Notes: generated by a model from the letters alone, not told the origin. A DNA stretch of 42,718 nucleotides from Bordetella parapertussis (GCA_943331855.1 CALQNE010000003.1:1-42718); one strand, 5' to 3'. Shown: positions 1-8,517, counted from the stretch's first letter. A program made the numbers and translations.

Positions 1-531
1 TACGTGCTCATAACCACACTCTCGTGCAGCGCGCACGAGAGCGGGCGATGTTTTTCCTCCGGCCGCACGAAATAAGGGCAATATTTTTTGCCCCGTCATT
101 TCTTCGAATCGGCTCGCAGAACGATTGAGCTCAGTGCAATACTGCGCTGCGGTCCATGTCAATTTTTTGCCCGCCTGCGGGCCCGCACTTGGCCTCATTG
201 AAAAGCGACCGTCTGCGGTATCGCTCAACCAATAAACATGATCAAAAGTATGAGAGCCAAAAACATGCCCTTGTTGAGCCATCGCTTTCCACCAAGGCGC
301 CCATACCTCATCAAGACTCGTGCCACCGGTGCGGGTGGGTTCGTTTGCTAAAAAAAATGTCGCGCGTACGTTGTGCCGCAGCAGAACGTCGGCCACTAAC
401 GGTGCAACCTGCATGTGACCGGTATCAAACGAAAGGTAAACAGGTTGCTCGCAGGTTGCTGCTGCGGCAAACAACGCCGTCGCGATAGACGACAGCCCGA
501 TCCCATGCAGAACCTTAGAGACGACTCGCAT
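1..531 (-). CDS. polysaccharide deacetylase family protein (C-terminus cut by window edge)
   Basis: The reading frame is open from an ATG at 531 to the window edge (177 codons); the C-terminal part lies outside. Residues 1-27 look like a secretion signal. The NodB-type core follows: motif 1 is F35-D36-T37-G38, motif 2 is H94-T-F-D-H98 (HxxxH metal ligands), and R155-A-A-G-G fits motif 3. Family members remove acetyl groups from N-acetylated glycans in the envelope or periplasm. Two departures from the canonical family are visible: FDTG replaces TFDDG, so the usual second (metal-binding) Asp is Thr, and the motif 3 Pro is Ala. The start overlaps the end of the upstream beta-propeller gene by 17 bases, which suggests translational coupling. 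The family is clear; the substrate and whether it deacetylates at all are not. Confidence 0.85.
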   Translation of the reverse strand, partial: MRVVSKVLHGIGLSSIATALFAAAATCEQPVYLSFDTGHMQVAPLVADVLLRHNVRATFFLANEPTRTGGTSLDEVWAPWWKAMAQQGHVFGSHTFDHVYWLSDTADGRFSMRPSAGPQAGKKLTWTAAQYCTELNRSASRFEEMTGQKILPLFRAAGGKTSPALVRAARECGYEHV

Positions 532-1522
532 GGTTCAACGTCCAGACCCCATGCGGCGACTTGCCGACAGGCACTTGTTGCGTAATGACATTTTTTTCAA
601 TGTCTAGGGCCACCAGTTTTCCGGCCCAGCGCGCGGTAAACAATAAGGTCTTACCGTCTGCCAACATTTCCATACAGTCCGGACCCGCGGGCGTACGATA
701 GGTATTCACAACTTTCAATGTTGTCCAGTCTATCCGGCTAATCGTGTTCGCACTGCGATTGCTTACAAACACATGCCGTTTGTCACCTTGCGAACGAAAC
801 GCGTGTGCGCCTTCTCCGGTCGGTATGCGTTTGGTGAGTACCGCTTTTGCCCCCGACACGTCATAGACCTCAACTTCGGCAGCACCCGTCAAGCCAATGA
901 GCAACGTCTTATCATCCGGCGCCAGATATAAGTCTGCTGGCGTTTTGCCCACTGGGATCGTCCAAAGCGGCTTTTGCGTCGCAAGATCAACGGCCATGAG
1001 TTCGTGACTATCTTGCAGTGTGAAATAGGCGGTCGTACTCTTGCTGTCGATCGCAATATGGCTCGGCGTTTTACCAGCAGGCAAGCGCTTGACTAATTGC
1101 ATCTGAAATTCGCCGTTTTTGATTTCCCAGCGATAGATATCGACGTGATTGAGTCGATTCGCCGCAGTCACAAACCATTTCATGTCTGGCGAAAAACGTA
1201 GATGGTAGGGATCCAAGATCCCCTTCAGCGTACGCTGCACATCACCGGTGTTAGGATCTAGAAAACTAATTGAATCGCCTGCCGCGTTTGCCACCATCAC
1301 CGACCGATTGTCTGGTGTCATGTATAAATGATGGGGCTCTTTACCGACAGGAACGCGCTTGATCTCTTTGTAAGTGACTGGATCAATCACACTGACATTG
1401 GCGCTCAGGGAGTTCAGTACCAAAATTGGGGGCGCCGCTAGGGTCGCTGAGCTCACAAACAGCCCAAGCGTCGCAAGGGCTGAGATGAAAAAATGGCGGA
1501 TAATTTGACAGCAGTTGTGCAT
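515..1522 (-). CDS. YncE-like YVTN beta-propeller protein, exported
   Basis: A 335-residue protein made of repeated blades of about 42 residues, with signatures such as VIDPVTYKEIKRVPVGKEPH, TPDNRSVMVAN and a final VPVGKSPHGV. These are typical of YncE/YVTN-type seven-bladed propellers. The frame can open at a GTG at 1558, but the ATG at 1522 gives a cleaner signal peptide (short polar start, hydrophobic FFISALATLGLFV, then TLAA), so I chose it. Neither start has a good Shine-Dalgarno. The protein is probably periplasmic, and such propellers usually act as binding scaffolds; no enzyme residues are recognisable. Its stop overlaps the start of the deacetylase gene. A 109-base gap separates it from the lactonase gene upstream, so it may be transcribed with that arm or from its own promoter. 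Confidence 0.85.
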   Translation of the reverse strand: MHNCCQIIRHFFISALATLGLFVSSATLAAPPILVLNSLSANVSVIDPVTYKEIKRVPVGKEPHHLYMTPDNRSVMVANAAGDSISFLDPNTGDVQRTLKGILDPYHLRFSPDMKWFVTAANRLNHVDIYRWEIKNGEFQMQLVKRLPAGKTPSHIAIDSKSTTAYFTLQDSHELMAVDLATQKPLWTIPVGKTPADLYLAPDDKTLLIGLTGAAEVEVYDVSGAKAVLTKRIPTGEGAHAFRSQGDKRHVFVSNRSANTISRIDWTTLKVVNTYRTPAGPDCMEMLADGKTLLFTARWAGKLVALDIEKNVITQQVPVGKSPHGVWTLNHASRL

Positions 1523-1631
1523 AAAGGGCCAAAGAATTTGACGAGCAAAATAGCTCACGTACGCTAAGCTATTTTCGCACAGACAAGCCCTAAACGCGTA
1601 CGGATTAACTCAAAAACCCCACAAACCAAAT

Positions 1632-2552
1632 TTAAGTTACGCGGTGCACAACGGCACCCGGGTGAGGCATGCGGGCGATCAAAATCGTCGCCGAGTCAGA
1701 CTCAGTGCAATACAAGGTCTGACGATCCTTACCACCGAACGCAAGGTTGGTAACGGTCGAACCCTTAGGACTTGACCACACCCCGATCGGTTCACCGCGA
1801 TGGTTGACCAACCATGCGTACCCTAGGCCTGGATTTGCAATCGCTAAATTGCCCACAACATCAACGGCCATGCCATCGGGCCCGCTGGGGCCATGAGACG
1901 TAAAAAACTGCCCAACCTTCGCAACACTGCCATCGGGCATCAATGGCGCGCGCCAGACGCAATTGCCGCGTGTCACAGCAATCCACAAGACCTTTTCATC
2001 CGGCGAAAGCACAATGCCATTTGGACTCGGGACATTGCTTAACAATAAATCAAGTTGGCCAGAGGGACGCAAACGGTATACCCGCCCCGTGGGATCATGC
2101 ATGCCCGACTGACCCTGATCGGTGAAATAAACATTGCCTTGCGAGTCACAGGTCAAGTCATTGACGCCCTTAAAGCCCTCTGTGTTGCGTCGGACCAGGT
2201 GAGGGACCAGCGCACCCGTGTGGATATTCAAACGCATCAAGCCGTTTTTGTAATCCGTGATCAATAATTCATTTTCTGAGTAGAACTTCATTCCATTGGG
2301 TTCGCCGTCATACTCGACGATTAAGGTCCAATTGCCTTTGGGATCTATTCGAAAGACGCGTCCAAAAATGATATCGGTCACATAAAGATTATCCGATGCA
2401 TCAAACACCGGCCCTTCAAGAAACGAATCGAGTGCGGCGCCACCCCGATTAACATTTGCCCACTCAGAGCGCACGCCAGTTCGACGAAACTCGGCGGGCA
2501 TCTCCGTAAACACGTCGAGCCTCTGTACCACGGGCGCTTGCTGAACAAACAT
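1632..2552 (-). CDS. SMP-30/gluconolactonase/LRE family protein
   Basis: A 306-residue six-bladed propeller of the SMP-30 (regucalcin/gluconolactonase) family, whose members hydrolyse lactones with one bound divalent metal. The expected metal-site residues can be seen: E46 in LEGPVFD, N131 in GVNDLT, N178 in SPNGI and D226 in GPDGMAVD. The frame extends to 2630, but the ATG at 2552 is preceded by AGAGG at a good distance and the extra residues are not family-like, so I use 2552. No signal peptide is seen, so it is probably cytoplasmic. It follows the Bug gene by 38 bases on the same strand and diverges from the AtuA-like catabolic operon. I infer that it opens a lactone intermediate in the same pathway. 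Confidence 0.88.
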   Translation of the reverse strand: MFVQQAPVVQRLDVFTEMPAEFRRTGVRSEWANVNRGGAALDSFLEGPVFDASDNLYVTDIIFGRVFRIDPKGNWTLIVEYDGEPNGMKFYSENELLITDYKNGLMRLNIHTGALVPHLVRRNTEGFKGVNDLTCDSQGNVYFTDQGQSGMHDPTGRVYRLRPSGQLDLLLSNVPSPNGIVLSPDEKVLWIAVTRGNCVWRAPLMPDGSVAKVGQFFTSHGPSGPDGMAVDVVGNLAIANPGLGYAWLVNHRGEPIGVWSSPKGSTVTNLAFGGKDRQTLYCTESDSATILIARMPHPGAVVHRVT

Positions 2553-2590
2553 CAAAACCTCTTCTGGTGAATCACATTTATAAAGCCGAT

Positions 2591-3565
2591 TTAAATTTGA
2601 GCGCCCGTCGACTTCACAACAGCGCCCCACTTGGTGATCTCGGCCTCGATGAAGGCTTTAAACTGGGTCGGCGTACTGGTCAGACTGTCGGCGGCTTGGG
2701 CGGCCAGCGTTTCTTGCACATCTTTCATGCGCGAAATATTTGCGCAGGCCTGATTTAACTTTGCGACGATATCGGCGGGCGTCCCTCTTGGGGCAAACAA
2801 ACCATTCCATGAGGTGATTTCAAAATCAGGCACACCCGCCTCAGCCATCGTGGGCACATCGGGCAATAAGGCCAAACGCTTGGCTGAGCAAACCGCCAAG
2901 GCCTTTAACTGGCCAGACTGAATACTTGGAATGGCAGATAGCGCGGTTTTAAAGCCCAGTTGTGTCACGCCCGCAATCGTGTCGGTTAAGGCCGGCGCCG
3001 CACCCTTATACGCAACATGCGTCATTTTGATGTTGAACCGCTGCAATAGCATTTCACCGGCCAAGTGTGGCGTTGTGCCGACACCTGAGGTCGCATAGTT
3101 CAAGCTGTCAGGCTTGGCACGGGCCAACGCAATCAATTCTTGCACGGTATTCACAGGCAGCTTCGGCGTCACGACCAAGACCGCAGGGGCAGACGTCAAA
3201 ATAGAAATCGGTTCAAAGTCCCGAATCAGATCGTAACCAGGGTTTTTATACAACGACATATTGATGGCATTAGCAACGGTGCCCAAAAAGACCGTGTAAC
3301 CATCGGGTGCTGCGCGCGCGGCAAGCTCACTTCCAATGTTCGAACCGCCGCCAGGTTTATTTTCAATCACGACTCGCTGCCCAAGCTCCTCGTACATTTT
3401 GGCTGAGATAATGCGGGCCGTTACGTCGGTCGACCCCCCCGGCCCAAACGCGACAATCATTTTGATTGTCTGGGTCGGATACCCCGGCTTAGATTGCCCA
3501 AAGGCGGGCGCAGCCATACTCGCGCCTAACGCAAGGCCTGCCTCGATAAAGTGACGACGGTCCAT
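2591..3565 (-). CDS. Bug family (tripartite tricarboxylate) solute-binding protein
   Basis: A 324-residue periplasmic receptor of the Bordetella uptake gene (Bug/TctC) family. After the signal sequence come YPTQTIKMIVAFGPGGSTDV, VIENKPGGGSNIGS and YATSGVGTTPH, the usual ligand-pocket loops; these receptors bind small carboxylates. The N-terminus MDRRHFIEAGLALG is twin-arginine-like, ending near AFGQ. The ATG at 3565 is chosen because GGAGATG precedes it; the frame runs on to 3670 but the extra 35 codons do not look like coding sequence. No tctA/tctB membrane genes are nearby, so this is an orphan receptor, as is common in Alcaligenaceae. It is the first gene of the leftward arm facing the palindrome at 3722. 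Confidence 0.92.
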   Translation of the reverse strand: MDRRHFIEAGLALGASMAAPAFGQSKPGYPTQTIKMIVAFGPGGSTDVTARIISAKMYEELGQRVVIENKPGGGSNIGSELAARAAPDGYTVFLGTVANAINMSLYKNPGYDLIRDFEPISILTSAPAVLVVTPKLPVNTVQELIALARAKPDSLNYATSGVGTTPHLAGEMLLQRFNIKMTHVAYKGAAPALTDTIAGVTQLGFKTALSAIPSIQSGQLKALAVCSAKRLALLPDVPTMAEAGVPDFEITSWNGLFAPRGTPADIVAKLNQACANISRMKDVQETLAAQAADSLTSTPTQFKAFIEAEITKWGAVVKSTGAQI

Positions 3566-3721
3566 TTCATCTCCATGAAGTCTCTGTGGCGGCTCGCCTA
3601 TTGAGGCGATGGCATTTGCTCTAACGACTAGCAACTGCTCTATCTCAACAGAATCAGGCAGATTGGTCAATCGCTAAACGAGGGCCTTGCCCGATAAACT
3701 CGCTTGCCATCCCTTCGACAA

Positions 3722-3735
3722 CTTGTTATAACAAG
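3722..3735. promoter_or_regulatory. perfect 14-bp palindrome, candidate GntR/HutC-type operator
   Basis: CTTGTTATAACAAG is a perfect palindrome in the 202-base gap between the divergent Bug and DUF4387 genes. It lies about 33 bases before the DUF4387 GTG, just upstream of an AT-rich stretch that could supply a -10 element. Its TTGTTA half-sites could serve as -35 hexamers on either strand. It resembles the CTTGT-N4-ACAAG form of HutC-type GntR operators. The GntR/UTRA gene at 9924, last in the operon, is the likely binder; that link is inference. Confidence 0.55.
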
Positions 3736-3767
3736 CGAACAGGTAAAATAATAATACAGGAGCGCGT

Positions 3768-4073
3768 GTGGCCCGACTCACAGACATTGCCACGGTGATA
3801 CGTAGCAAAAATGCAGGTCCGTTGACCTTGTCGTTTGATTTGATGTTTCCAACCGACGAGGCGTTTGAGGCCGCCAAACGCGCCTCGACCCTACAGCCTG
3901 CCGCGCTCGCGCGGCTCTATAACGTGGCGCCTGCCGACGTGATTGTGACGCCCTACCAAGCGGCACGGGCAATCAAAATCGCCATGCCGCGCTGCATTGT
4001 CTCCGGCTCTCCGGGCGACCATGATGTGTATGGCGCTCAACAACACGTACCTTTATTGGATCTTGAAATATGA
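3768..4073 (+). CDS. DUF4387 family protein
   Basis: A 101-residue protein matching the DUF4387 family: the start LTDIATVIRSKNAGPLTLSF and the later LYNV, VIVTPYQAARAIK and GDHDVYGAQQH blocks are characteristic. It starts at a GTG, supported by AGGAG eight to nine bases upstream. The family has no firmly assigned biochemical role that I know of. It is regularly encoded beside AtuA-like (DUF1446) proteins, and here its TGA overlaps the ATG of the AtuA-like gene in an ATGA junction. That arrangement suggests a two-subunit protein made in equal amounts. First gene of the rightward catabolic operon. Confidence 0.85.
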   Translation: MARLTDIATVIRSKNAGPLTLSFDLMFPTDEAFEAAKRASTLQPAALARLYNVAPADVIVTPYQAARAIKIAMPRCIVSGSPGDHDVYGAQQHVPLLDLEI

Positions 4074-5446
4074 GCGCCGTCAAAGCGTTGCTCGCACGCA
4101 AACCAACAACCTTGAAGGTGCTGTCGGCCTCAGGTCAACTCGGCTACGGCATCCCTGAACAAGCACTCGCCGCTGGCTTAGCCCGCGGGCCTGATTTCAT
4201 TGGGTGTGACATGGGTTCGGTCGACCCGGGTCCAGTGTATTTGGGCTCGGGTGAAATGGCGACCAGCCCTTCTATCACCAAACGCGATCTAACCGCAGTA
4301 CTGATCGGCGCGCGCAAGCTCAACGTGCCCCTCGTCATCGGGACGGCAGGCACCGCGGGCGCAGCGCCTCACCTTGAAGCAACCCTGGACATGATTCGCG
4401 AGATTGCACGCGAACACAGCTTGCATTTCCGCCTCGCGACGATTCGTTCAGATCTCACGGCAGCCCGCGTGGGGCTTGCACTTTCTGCAGGCGAACTCAA
4501 AGCACTAGGCGGCAATCTGCCTGTCACACAAGCCGACTTGGATGCCTGCGCACACCTCGTGGGCCAAATTGGTTGTGCGCCCTTCGAACGTGCGCTTGCG
4601 CTTGAGCCAGACGTCATTATTGCCGGCAGGGCCTGCGACACCGCCGTGTTTGCGAGCCTGCCAAAAATGCTGGGCTTTGACATGGCCAATGTCATGCACA
4701 TGGCCAAAATCATTGAATGCACTTCCATTTGCTGCGAGCCCGGTGGGCGCGATGCGATGCTGGCCACACTTGACGCAACAGGTTTTGCGCTCGAGAGCAT
4801 GAACCCGGCACGACGGGCCACACCCCTGTCAGTGGCTGCTCATAGCCTGTATGAACAAGCCGATCCGATTAGTTTTACCGAGCCTGACGGCACGCTAAAA
4901 GTCGACGCGGCGCGTTACACCGCGCTTGACGAGCGCCGCACGCATGTCACCGGTGCTACCTGGCAACCCGCAACGCGCACGACCATCAAGGTCGAAGGCA
5001 GTGCCTTGGTCGGCCATCGTGCAGTCTTGCTTGCCGGAACCGCCGACCCACGTTTTATCGAGCAATTGCGAGCGATTCTGGCCACTGTTGAGCAAACCAC
5101 ACGCGGACTCGTGCCTGGTGAGTACGAAATTTATCCCCGGCTATACGGCTTAGACGGTGTGGCACTCTGGACGCAAACGCCGGGGGCACAAGCCGCCCGC
5201 GAAGTCTTCATCTTGATCGAGATCATTGCGCGCGCGCCCGAGCTCGCCATGGCTGCTGCAAAAACCTTCAAACAATTTTTACTGCACCAAGGTTTTTCAG
5301 GCCGGCAATGCACAGGTGGCAATATTGCGTTTCCGTTCACGCCACCCGAATTGGTCGGCGGACCAGCGTACCGCTTTGCGGCTTATCACGTGATGCCGGC
5401 CGACGATCACGAGCAATTATTTCCAGTGTCGATCGAACAAATCTAA
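4070..5446 (+). CDS. AtuA-like (DUF1446) protein
   Basis: A 458-residue protein of the DUF1446 family, usually labelled acyclic terpene utilisation AtuA. The opening blocks SASGQLGYGIPEQALA, PDFIGCDMGSVDPGPVYLGSG and LVIGTAGTAGAAPHLE are diagnostic; further on are IIAGRACDTAVFA and a C-terminal region ending in a GGNIAFPFTPPE-like block. The label comes from Pseudomonas terpene catabolism, where the biochemical role was never fully settled. The rest of the atu pathway (carboxylase, acyl-CoA dehydrogenases) is absent here, so a terpene role should not be assumed. No signal peptide. It overlaps DUF4387 by four bases and precedes the cysteine hydrolase by 46 bases. Confidence 0.85.
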   Translation: MSAVKALLARKPTTLKVLSASGQLGYGIPEQALAAGLARGPDFIGCDMGSVDPGPVYLGSGEMATSPSITKRDLTAVLIGARKLNVPLVIGTAGTAGAAPHLEATLDMIREIAREHSLHFRLATIRSDLTAARVGLALSAGELKALGGNLPVTQADLDACAHLVGQIGCAPFERALALEPDVIIAGRACDTAVFASLPKMLGFDMANVMHMAKIIECTSICCEPGGRDAMLATLDATGFALESMNPARRATPLSVAAHSLYEQADPISFTEPDGTLKVDAARYTALDERRTHVTGATWQPATRTTIKVEGSALVGHRAVLLAGTADPRFIEQLRAILATVEQTTRGLVPGEYEIYPRLYGLDGVALWTQTPGAQAAREVFILIEIIARAPELAMAAAKTFKQFLLHQGFSGRQCTGGNIAFPFTPPELVGGPAYRFAAYHVMPADDHEQLFPVSIEQI

Positions 5447-5492
5447 ACACGACGACACTCGACCAAACAAGCCTCACTATAGGACGCCTTAA

Positions 5493-6161
5493 ATGAAAAC
5501 CATCATGGGCCGCGAAGTTTTAGACACCCTTGACGAACTTGTTGATCCGCGCTGGACCGCGCTCATCGTGGTCGACGTTCAAAATGACTTTTGTCATGTG
5601 GACGGACACTTTGCCAAGTTCGGAAAAGACGTGGCAAGCATGGCGCCAGCCGTCAAAAAAATGGTTGATTTCGTTGGCAAAGCGCAGGCGCTTGGGATGC
5701 GAACGATTTTTTTACGCCAAGCTTCACTGCCCGATGCCCGCATGGACTCACCCGCGTGGTTACGCTTTAAAACGCGTGACGGCAAAGCCCCCGATTACAC
5801 CAAGCCAGGCAGCTGGGGGTACGAATTTGTAGACGGTTTAACTGTTCAAAAAACAGATTGGGTCGTTGAAAAGTTTCGTCCCGACGGCTTTGTTGGCACC
5901 AATCTCGATCACATCTTGCGCACACAGGGGATTCAAAGTGTCATTATTTTAGGCACCGTGACTGAGGGGTGTGTCGAATCCACGGTGCGATCTGCCTCGT
6001 ATCACGACTATTACGTCGTGGTGCTTGAAGACGCGGTGGCCACGCCCAATGCATTACTGCATGAAGGCTCTCTAAACTTCTTTCGGGCACGCTATCCCAT
6101 CCATTCCTGCGACACCGTTCTCGCTGCCATTCAAACCGCAAAACAAAAGGCCCTCGCATGA
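5493..6161 (+). CDS. isochorismatase-family cysteine hydrolase
   Basis: A 222-residue member of the isochorismatase-like cysteine hydrolase family. The catalytic triad is intact: D28 in LIVVDVQNDF, K127 in VVEKFRPDGF and C160 in LGTVTEGCVES. Relatives include nicotinamidase, N-carbamoylsarcosine amidase, maleamate amidase and biuret hydrolase, so a small amide or ureido substrate is the most likely target. It starts at an ATG with AGGA nine bases upstream. Its TGA overlaps the ATG of the lyase gene by four bases (ATGA), so the two are probably translationally coupled and may catalyse consecutive steps. Sequence alone does not give the substrate. Confidence 0.9.
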   Translation: MKTIMGREVLDTLDELVDPRWTALIVVDVQNDFCHVDGHFAKFGKDVASMAPAVKKMVDFVGKAQALGMRTIFLRQASLPDARMDSPAWLRFKTRDGKAPDYTKPGSWGYEFVDGLTVQKTDWVVEKFRPDGFVGTNLDHILRTQGIQSVIILGTVTEGCVESTVRSASYHDYYVVVLEDAVATPNALLHEGSLNFFRARYPIHSCDTVLAAIQTAKQKALA

Positions 6162-7084
6162 GTATCTCAATGCCTCTCTCCCTGGGTATTCATCCCGGCA
6201 AAAATCAACAGTTGCGCGCACTCATTGCTAACCCAGCGCTGCTTGTCGCGCCTGGCGCCTTTGACTGTCTGACGATTCGACTCGCCGAACAGGCCGGATG
6301 CAAAGCGGCTTATATGACCGGCTCGGGGGTATCCATTACGCGTCTGGGCGCACCCGATGTTGCCCTACTATCTTTTGCCGAAATTGTGGATCAGGCTAAG
6401 CGCATGGCCGACGTCACAACCATCCCCATCATTGCCGATGCCGACACCGGGTATGGCGGGCCGCTGAACGTAATCCGTACTGTTCGTGAGTTCGAGCGCG
6501 CTGGCATCAGTGGCATCCAAATCGAAGACCAACAGTGGCCCAAGCGCTGCGGACACGAACCTGGTCGCAAGATCGTCTCGACCGAAGAAATGGTGGGGCG
6601 CATTAAGGCGGCTGTCGATACCCGGCACGATCCGAATGTCGTCATCATCGCGCGTACCGATGCCCGCAGTGATCTCGGCCTCAACGCTGCCATCGAACGC
6701 TCGCAGCGCTACGCGGAGGCAGGCGCCGACGTGTGCTTTCTTGAGTCGCCCGAATCTGCTGACGAAATGCGACTTCTCAATCAACAGATCAAGATACCAA
6801 CGCTTGCGAATCTAGTTGAGGGGGGTCGCACGCCAATGCTACCCGTCGATCAACTCACCGCCTTGGGCTATAGCATCGCGATCTTTCCTAATTCGATGAC
6901 CCGCGTCATTGCTTCGGTCGGCAAGGCCTTATATGAAGAGTTAGCCCGCAATGGTTCAAGTGCGGCGTTCTCGGATCGCATGGTTGACCATCGCACCCTC
7001 TGGAATCTTTTTGAGTACCCGGCTTTTATGGAGCTTGAGAGCCGTTATGTCCAACCCACCGCCTCTCAGGAGTCAACAAAATGA
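6158..7084 (+). CDS. isocitrate lyase/PEP mutase family protein (C-C lyase)
   Basis: A 308-residue TIM-barrel protein of the isocitrate lyase/phosphoenolpyruvate mutase superfamily. Metal-site residues D94 and D96 (IIADADTGYGG) and E123 (IQIEDQ) are present. The P128-K-R-C131-G-H133 loop is the KKCGH-type catalytic signature of true C-C lyases such as methylisocitrate and 2,3-dimethylmalate lyase; phosphonate-forming mutases lack it. The expected reaction is therefore aldol-type cleavage of a substituted malate or citrate to pyruvate, or a related 2-oxoacid, plus a carboxylate. No prpC/prpD genes are nearby, which argues against a standard methylcitrate cycle. It overlaps both neighbours by four bases. 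Confidence 0.9.
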   Translation: MSISMPLSLGIHPGKNQQLRALIANPALLVAPGAFDCLTIRLAEQAGCKAAYMTGSGVSITRLGAPDVALLSFAEIVDQAKRMADVTTIPIIADADTGYGGPLNVIRTVREFERAGISGIQIEDQQWPKRCGHEPGRKIVSTEEMVGRIKAAVDTRHDPNVVIIARTDARSDLGLNAAIERSQRYAEAGADVCFLESPESADEMRLLNQQIKIPTLANLVEGGRTPMLPVDQLTALGYSIAIFPNSMTRVIASVGKALYEELARNGSSAAFSDRMVDHRTLWNLFEYPAFMELESRYVQPTASQESTK

Positions 7085-8073
7085 AGCGCCTTCGCATCGC
7101 ACTCGCCGCAAGCATCAGCATTGTTTCAGCTGGATTCTCCTTCACCCAATCGGCGCACGCCGTCGACTGGAACGCTTACACCTACGCCCCCGCCGCAACC
7201 TTGGCAGGGGCGCGTGGCTTGCAGACCATTACCGAACGGGTCGCCAAAGAAACGAACGGCGAATTAAAGATTAATTACCACCTGGCGGGCGCTGTTCCGA
7301 TCAAAACCACCACGATTACCCAGGCCGTTGCAGAAGGCACCATGCAACTCGGTGACGACGGGCTTTACCAAGGCAATATTCCAATCGGTGGCTTACTGCA
7401 ATTGCCCATGCTCTTAGTCACGACAGAACATCTTGAAATCGCCCTCAAAATCATGATGCCTTACATTGAAAAAGCCTATGCTTCAAAGGGGGTGCAAGTG
7501 CTAGGCGGCTATTACTACCCGCTACAAGTATCGTGGTCACGCAACAAGCTTGAGTCGCTGGCAGACTTAAAAGGCCAGAAAATGCGTGTGACCTCGCCCG
7601 AGCAGTCCGCCTTTGTTCGCCAATTTGGCGGAGTACCTGTCACGCTAGGTGCTGAAGAGGTGCCCTCAGCTTTGGATACGGGCGTCATCAGCGGCGTCTT
7701 CACCGCCAGTTCGGGCGGTGGAAAAATCTGGGGTGACTTATTGAAATCTAGCTACCGCTTAGGGCCAAATTATTTCAATGCCTTCATCATTGTCAACAAA
7801 AACGCCTACGACAAACTCACACCGGGCACTCAAGCCAAGCTCAAGAGCATCGTCACAGACGTCATGCCCTGGAACACCAAGACCTTGTTTGAAGAAGAGG
7901 ATCAAGTCAGCGCTGCGCTGCGTGCCAAGGGAATGAAGATCACCGAGCCAACAGCTGCCGATATGGCCTTAGGCGCAAAGATGATGGAACCCTATTGGAA
8001 AACCTGGGCAGAAAAACAAGGCCCCGATGCAGTTGAAGCACTTGGCAAAATCCGCGCAGCGATTGGTCGCTAG
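7081..8073 (+). CDS. TRAP transporter solute-binding protein (DctP family)
   Basis: A 330-residue periplasmic receptor of a TRAP transporter. The signal peptide runs to about A27 (SAHA, then VDWN). Typical DctP elements follow: LADLKGQKMRVTSPEQSAFV, GAEEVPSALDTGVISGVF and NAFIIVNKNAYDKL. TRAP receptors usually bind organic acids, with an Arg pairing to the ligand carboxylate; the R of KMRV is the likely candidate. It overlaps the lyase gene by four bases and is followed nine bases later by dctQ. Its place in the operon indicates that it imports the substrate degraded by the enzymes upstream. Confidence 0.92.
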   Translation: MKRLRIALAASISIVSAGFSFTQSAHAVDWNAYTYAPAATLAGARGLQTITERVAKETNGELKINYHLAGAVPIKTTTITQAVAEGTMQLGDDGLYQGNIPIGGLLQLPMLLVTTEHLEIALKIMMPYIEKAYASKGVQVLGGYYYPLQVSWSRNKLESLADLKGQKMRVTSPEQSAFVRQFGGVPVTLGAEEVPSALDTGVISGVFTASSGGGKIWGDLLKSSYRLGPNYFNAFIIVNKNAYDKLTPGTQAKLKSIVTDVMPWNTKTLFEEEDQVSAALRAKGMKITEPTAADMALGAKMMEPYWKTWAEKQGPDAVEALGKIRAAIGR

Positions 8074-8082
8074 AGGTCAACC

Positions 8083-8517
8083 ATGAACACCACGACGAAC
8101 AGTACCGAAGAGCACTACTGGGGCAAAGGCTTTATCGACGGCACCATGGTGTTTTGTCAACTCGCAATGCTTGCGATGATGCTGTTGGTCGTGGCCGAGG
8201 TGACCGCTCGACTGCTGGGATTTAATCTTGAACTGTCCGAAGAGTTCGGTGGCTATTTATTAGTCACCGTCTCTTTTCTAAGCTTGGCAGGCTGTGCCAT
8301 GCACAACAGTTTTCATCAAGTTGAGTTGTTCACTAGCCGTTTATCGGCGCAGCAAAATCGCGTGCTAATGGTGATTTTTATTTTGATCGCGTTAGCAACC
8401 TCGCTGATTTTGGACTATCACCTGATTAATTTTGTCATTGCTAGCTACGTACGTAACGATCTGGCGCCCACGTTATTAGAGACTCCTCTTTGGATCCCCA
8501 GGCTGGTCATGCCCTAA
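8083..8517 (+). CDS. TRAP transporter small permease (DctQ), truncated by an in-frame stop
   Basis: The frame encodes 144 residues with three hydrophobic segments (about 21-43, 56-75 and 93-113) and the usual ELSEEFGGYLLV region of DctQ proteins. It stops with TAA at 8515 immediately after the conserved TPLWIPRLVMP motif, where the fourth helix should begin. The same frame continues after the stop with GITLLCMALVVMLISDV, a good fourth helix, and ends in a TGA overlapping the dctM ATG. This indicates a nonsense mutation, stop-codon readthrough or a sequencing error in a gene originally of 174 codons. DctQ bridges receptor and large permease, so losing the last helix would probably impair transport. 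Confidence 0.85.
   Translation: MNTTTNSTEEHYWGKGFIDGTMVFCQLAMLAMMLLVVAEVTARLLGFNLELSEEFGGYLLVTVSFLSLAGCAMHNSFHQVELFTSRLSAQQNRVLMVIFILIALATSLILDYHLINFVIASYVRNDLAPTLLETPLWIPRLVMP

Noticed and set aside
1..60. 9-bp perfect inverted repeat (19-27 with 33-41), possible hairpin
   Set aside because: It lies inside the deacetylase coding frame, has no T-run, and fits ordinary codons for Arg/Ala-rich sequence.
156..488. 110-codon plus-strand frame at the left end
   Set aside because: Antisense to the deacetylase gene, whose motifs are clear.
3674..3877. 67-codon minus-strand frame across the divergent promoter
   Set aside because: It covers the palindrome and overlaps the DUF4387 gene; no ribosome site or recognisable protein.
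4369..4821. 150-codon open frame on the minus strand
   Set aside because: It is antisense to the well-supported AtuA-like gene and has no family-like sequence or ribosome site.
4070..5446. Terpene (geranyl/citronellyl) degradation locus suggested by the AtuA label
   Set aside because: No geranyl-CoA carboxylase, acyl-CoA dehydrogenase or enoyl-CoA hydratase genes are present.
6158..7084. Assignment as methylisocitrate lyase (prpB)
   Set aside because: The active-site loop fits a lyase, but prpC, prpD and propionate genes are absent, so the specific name is not justified.
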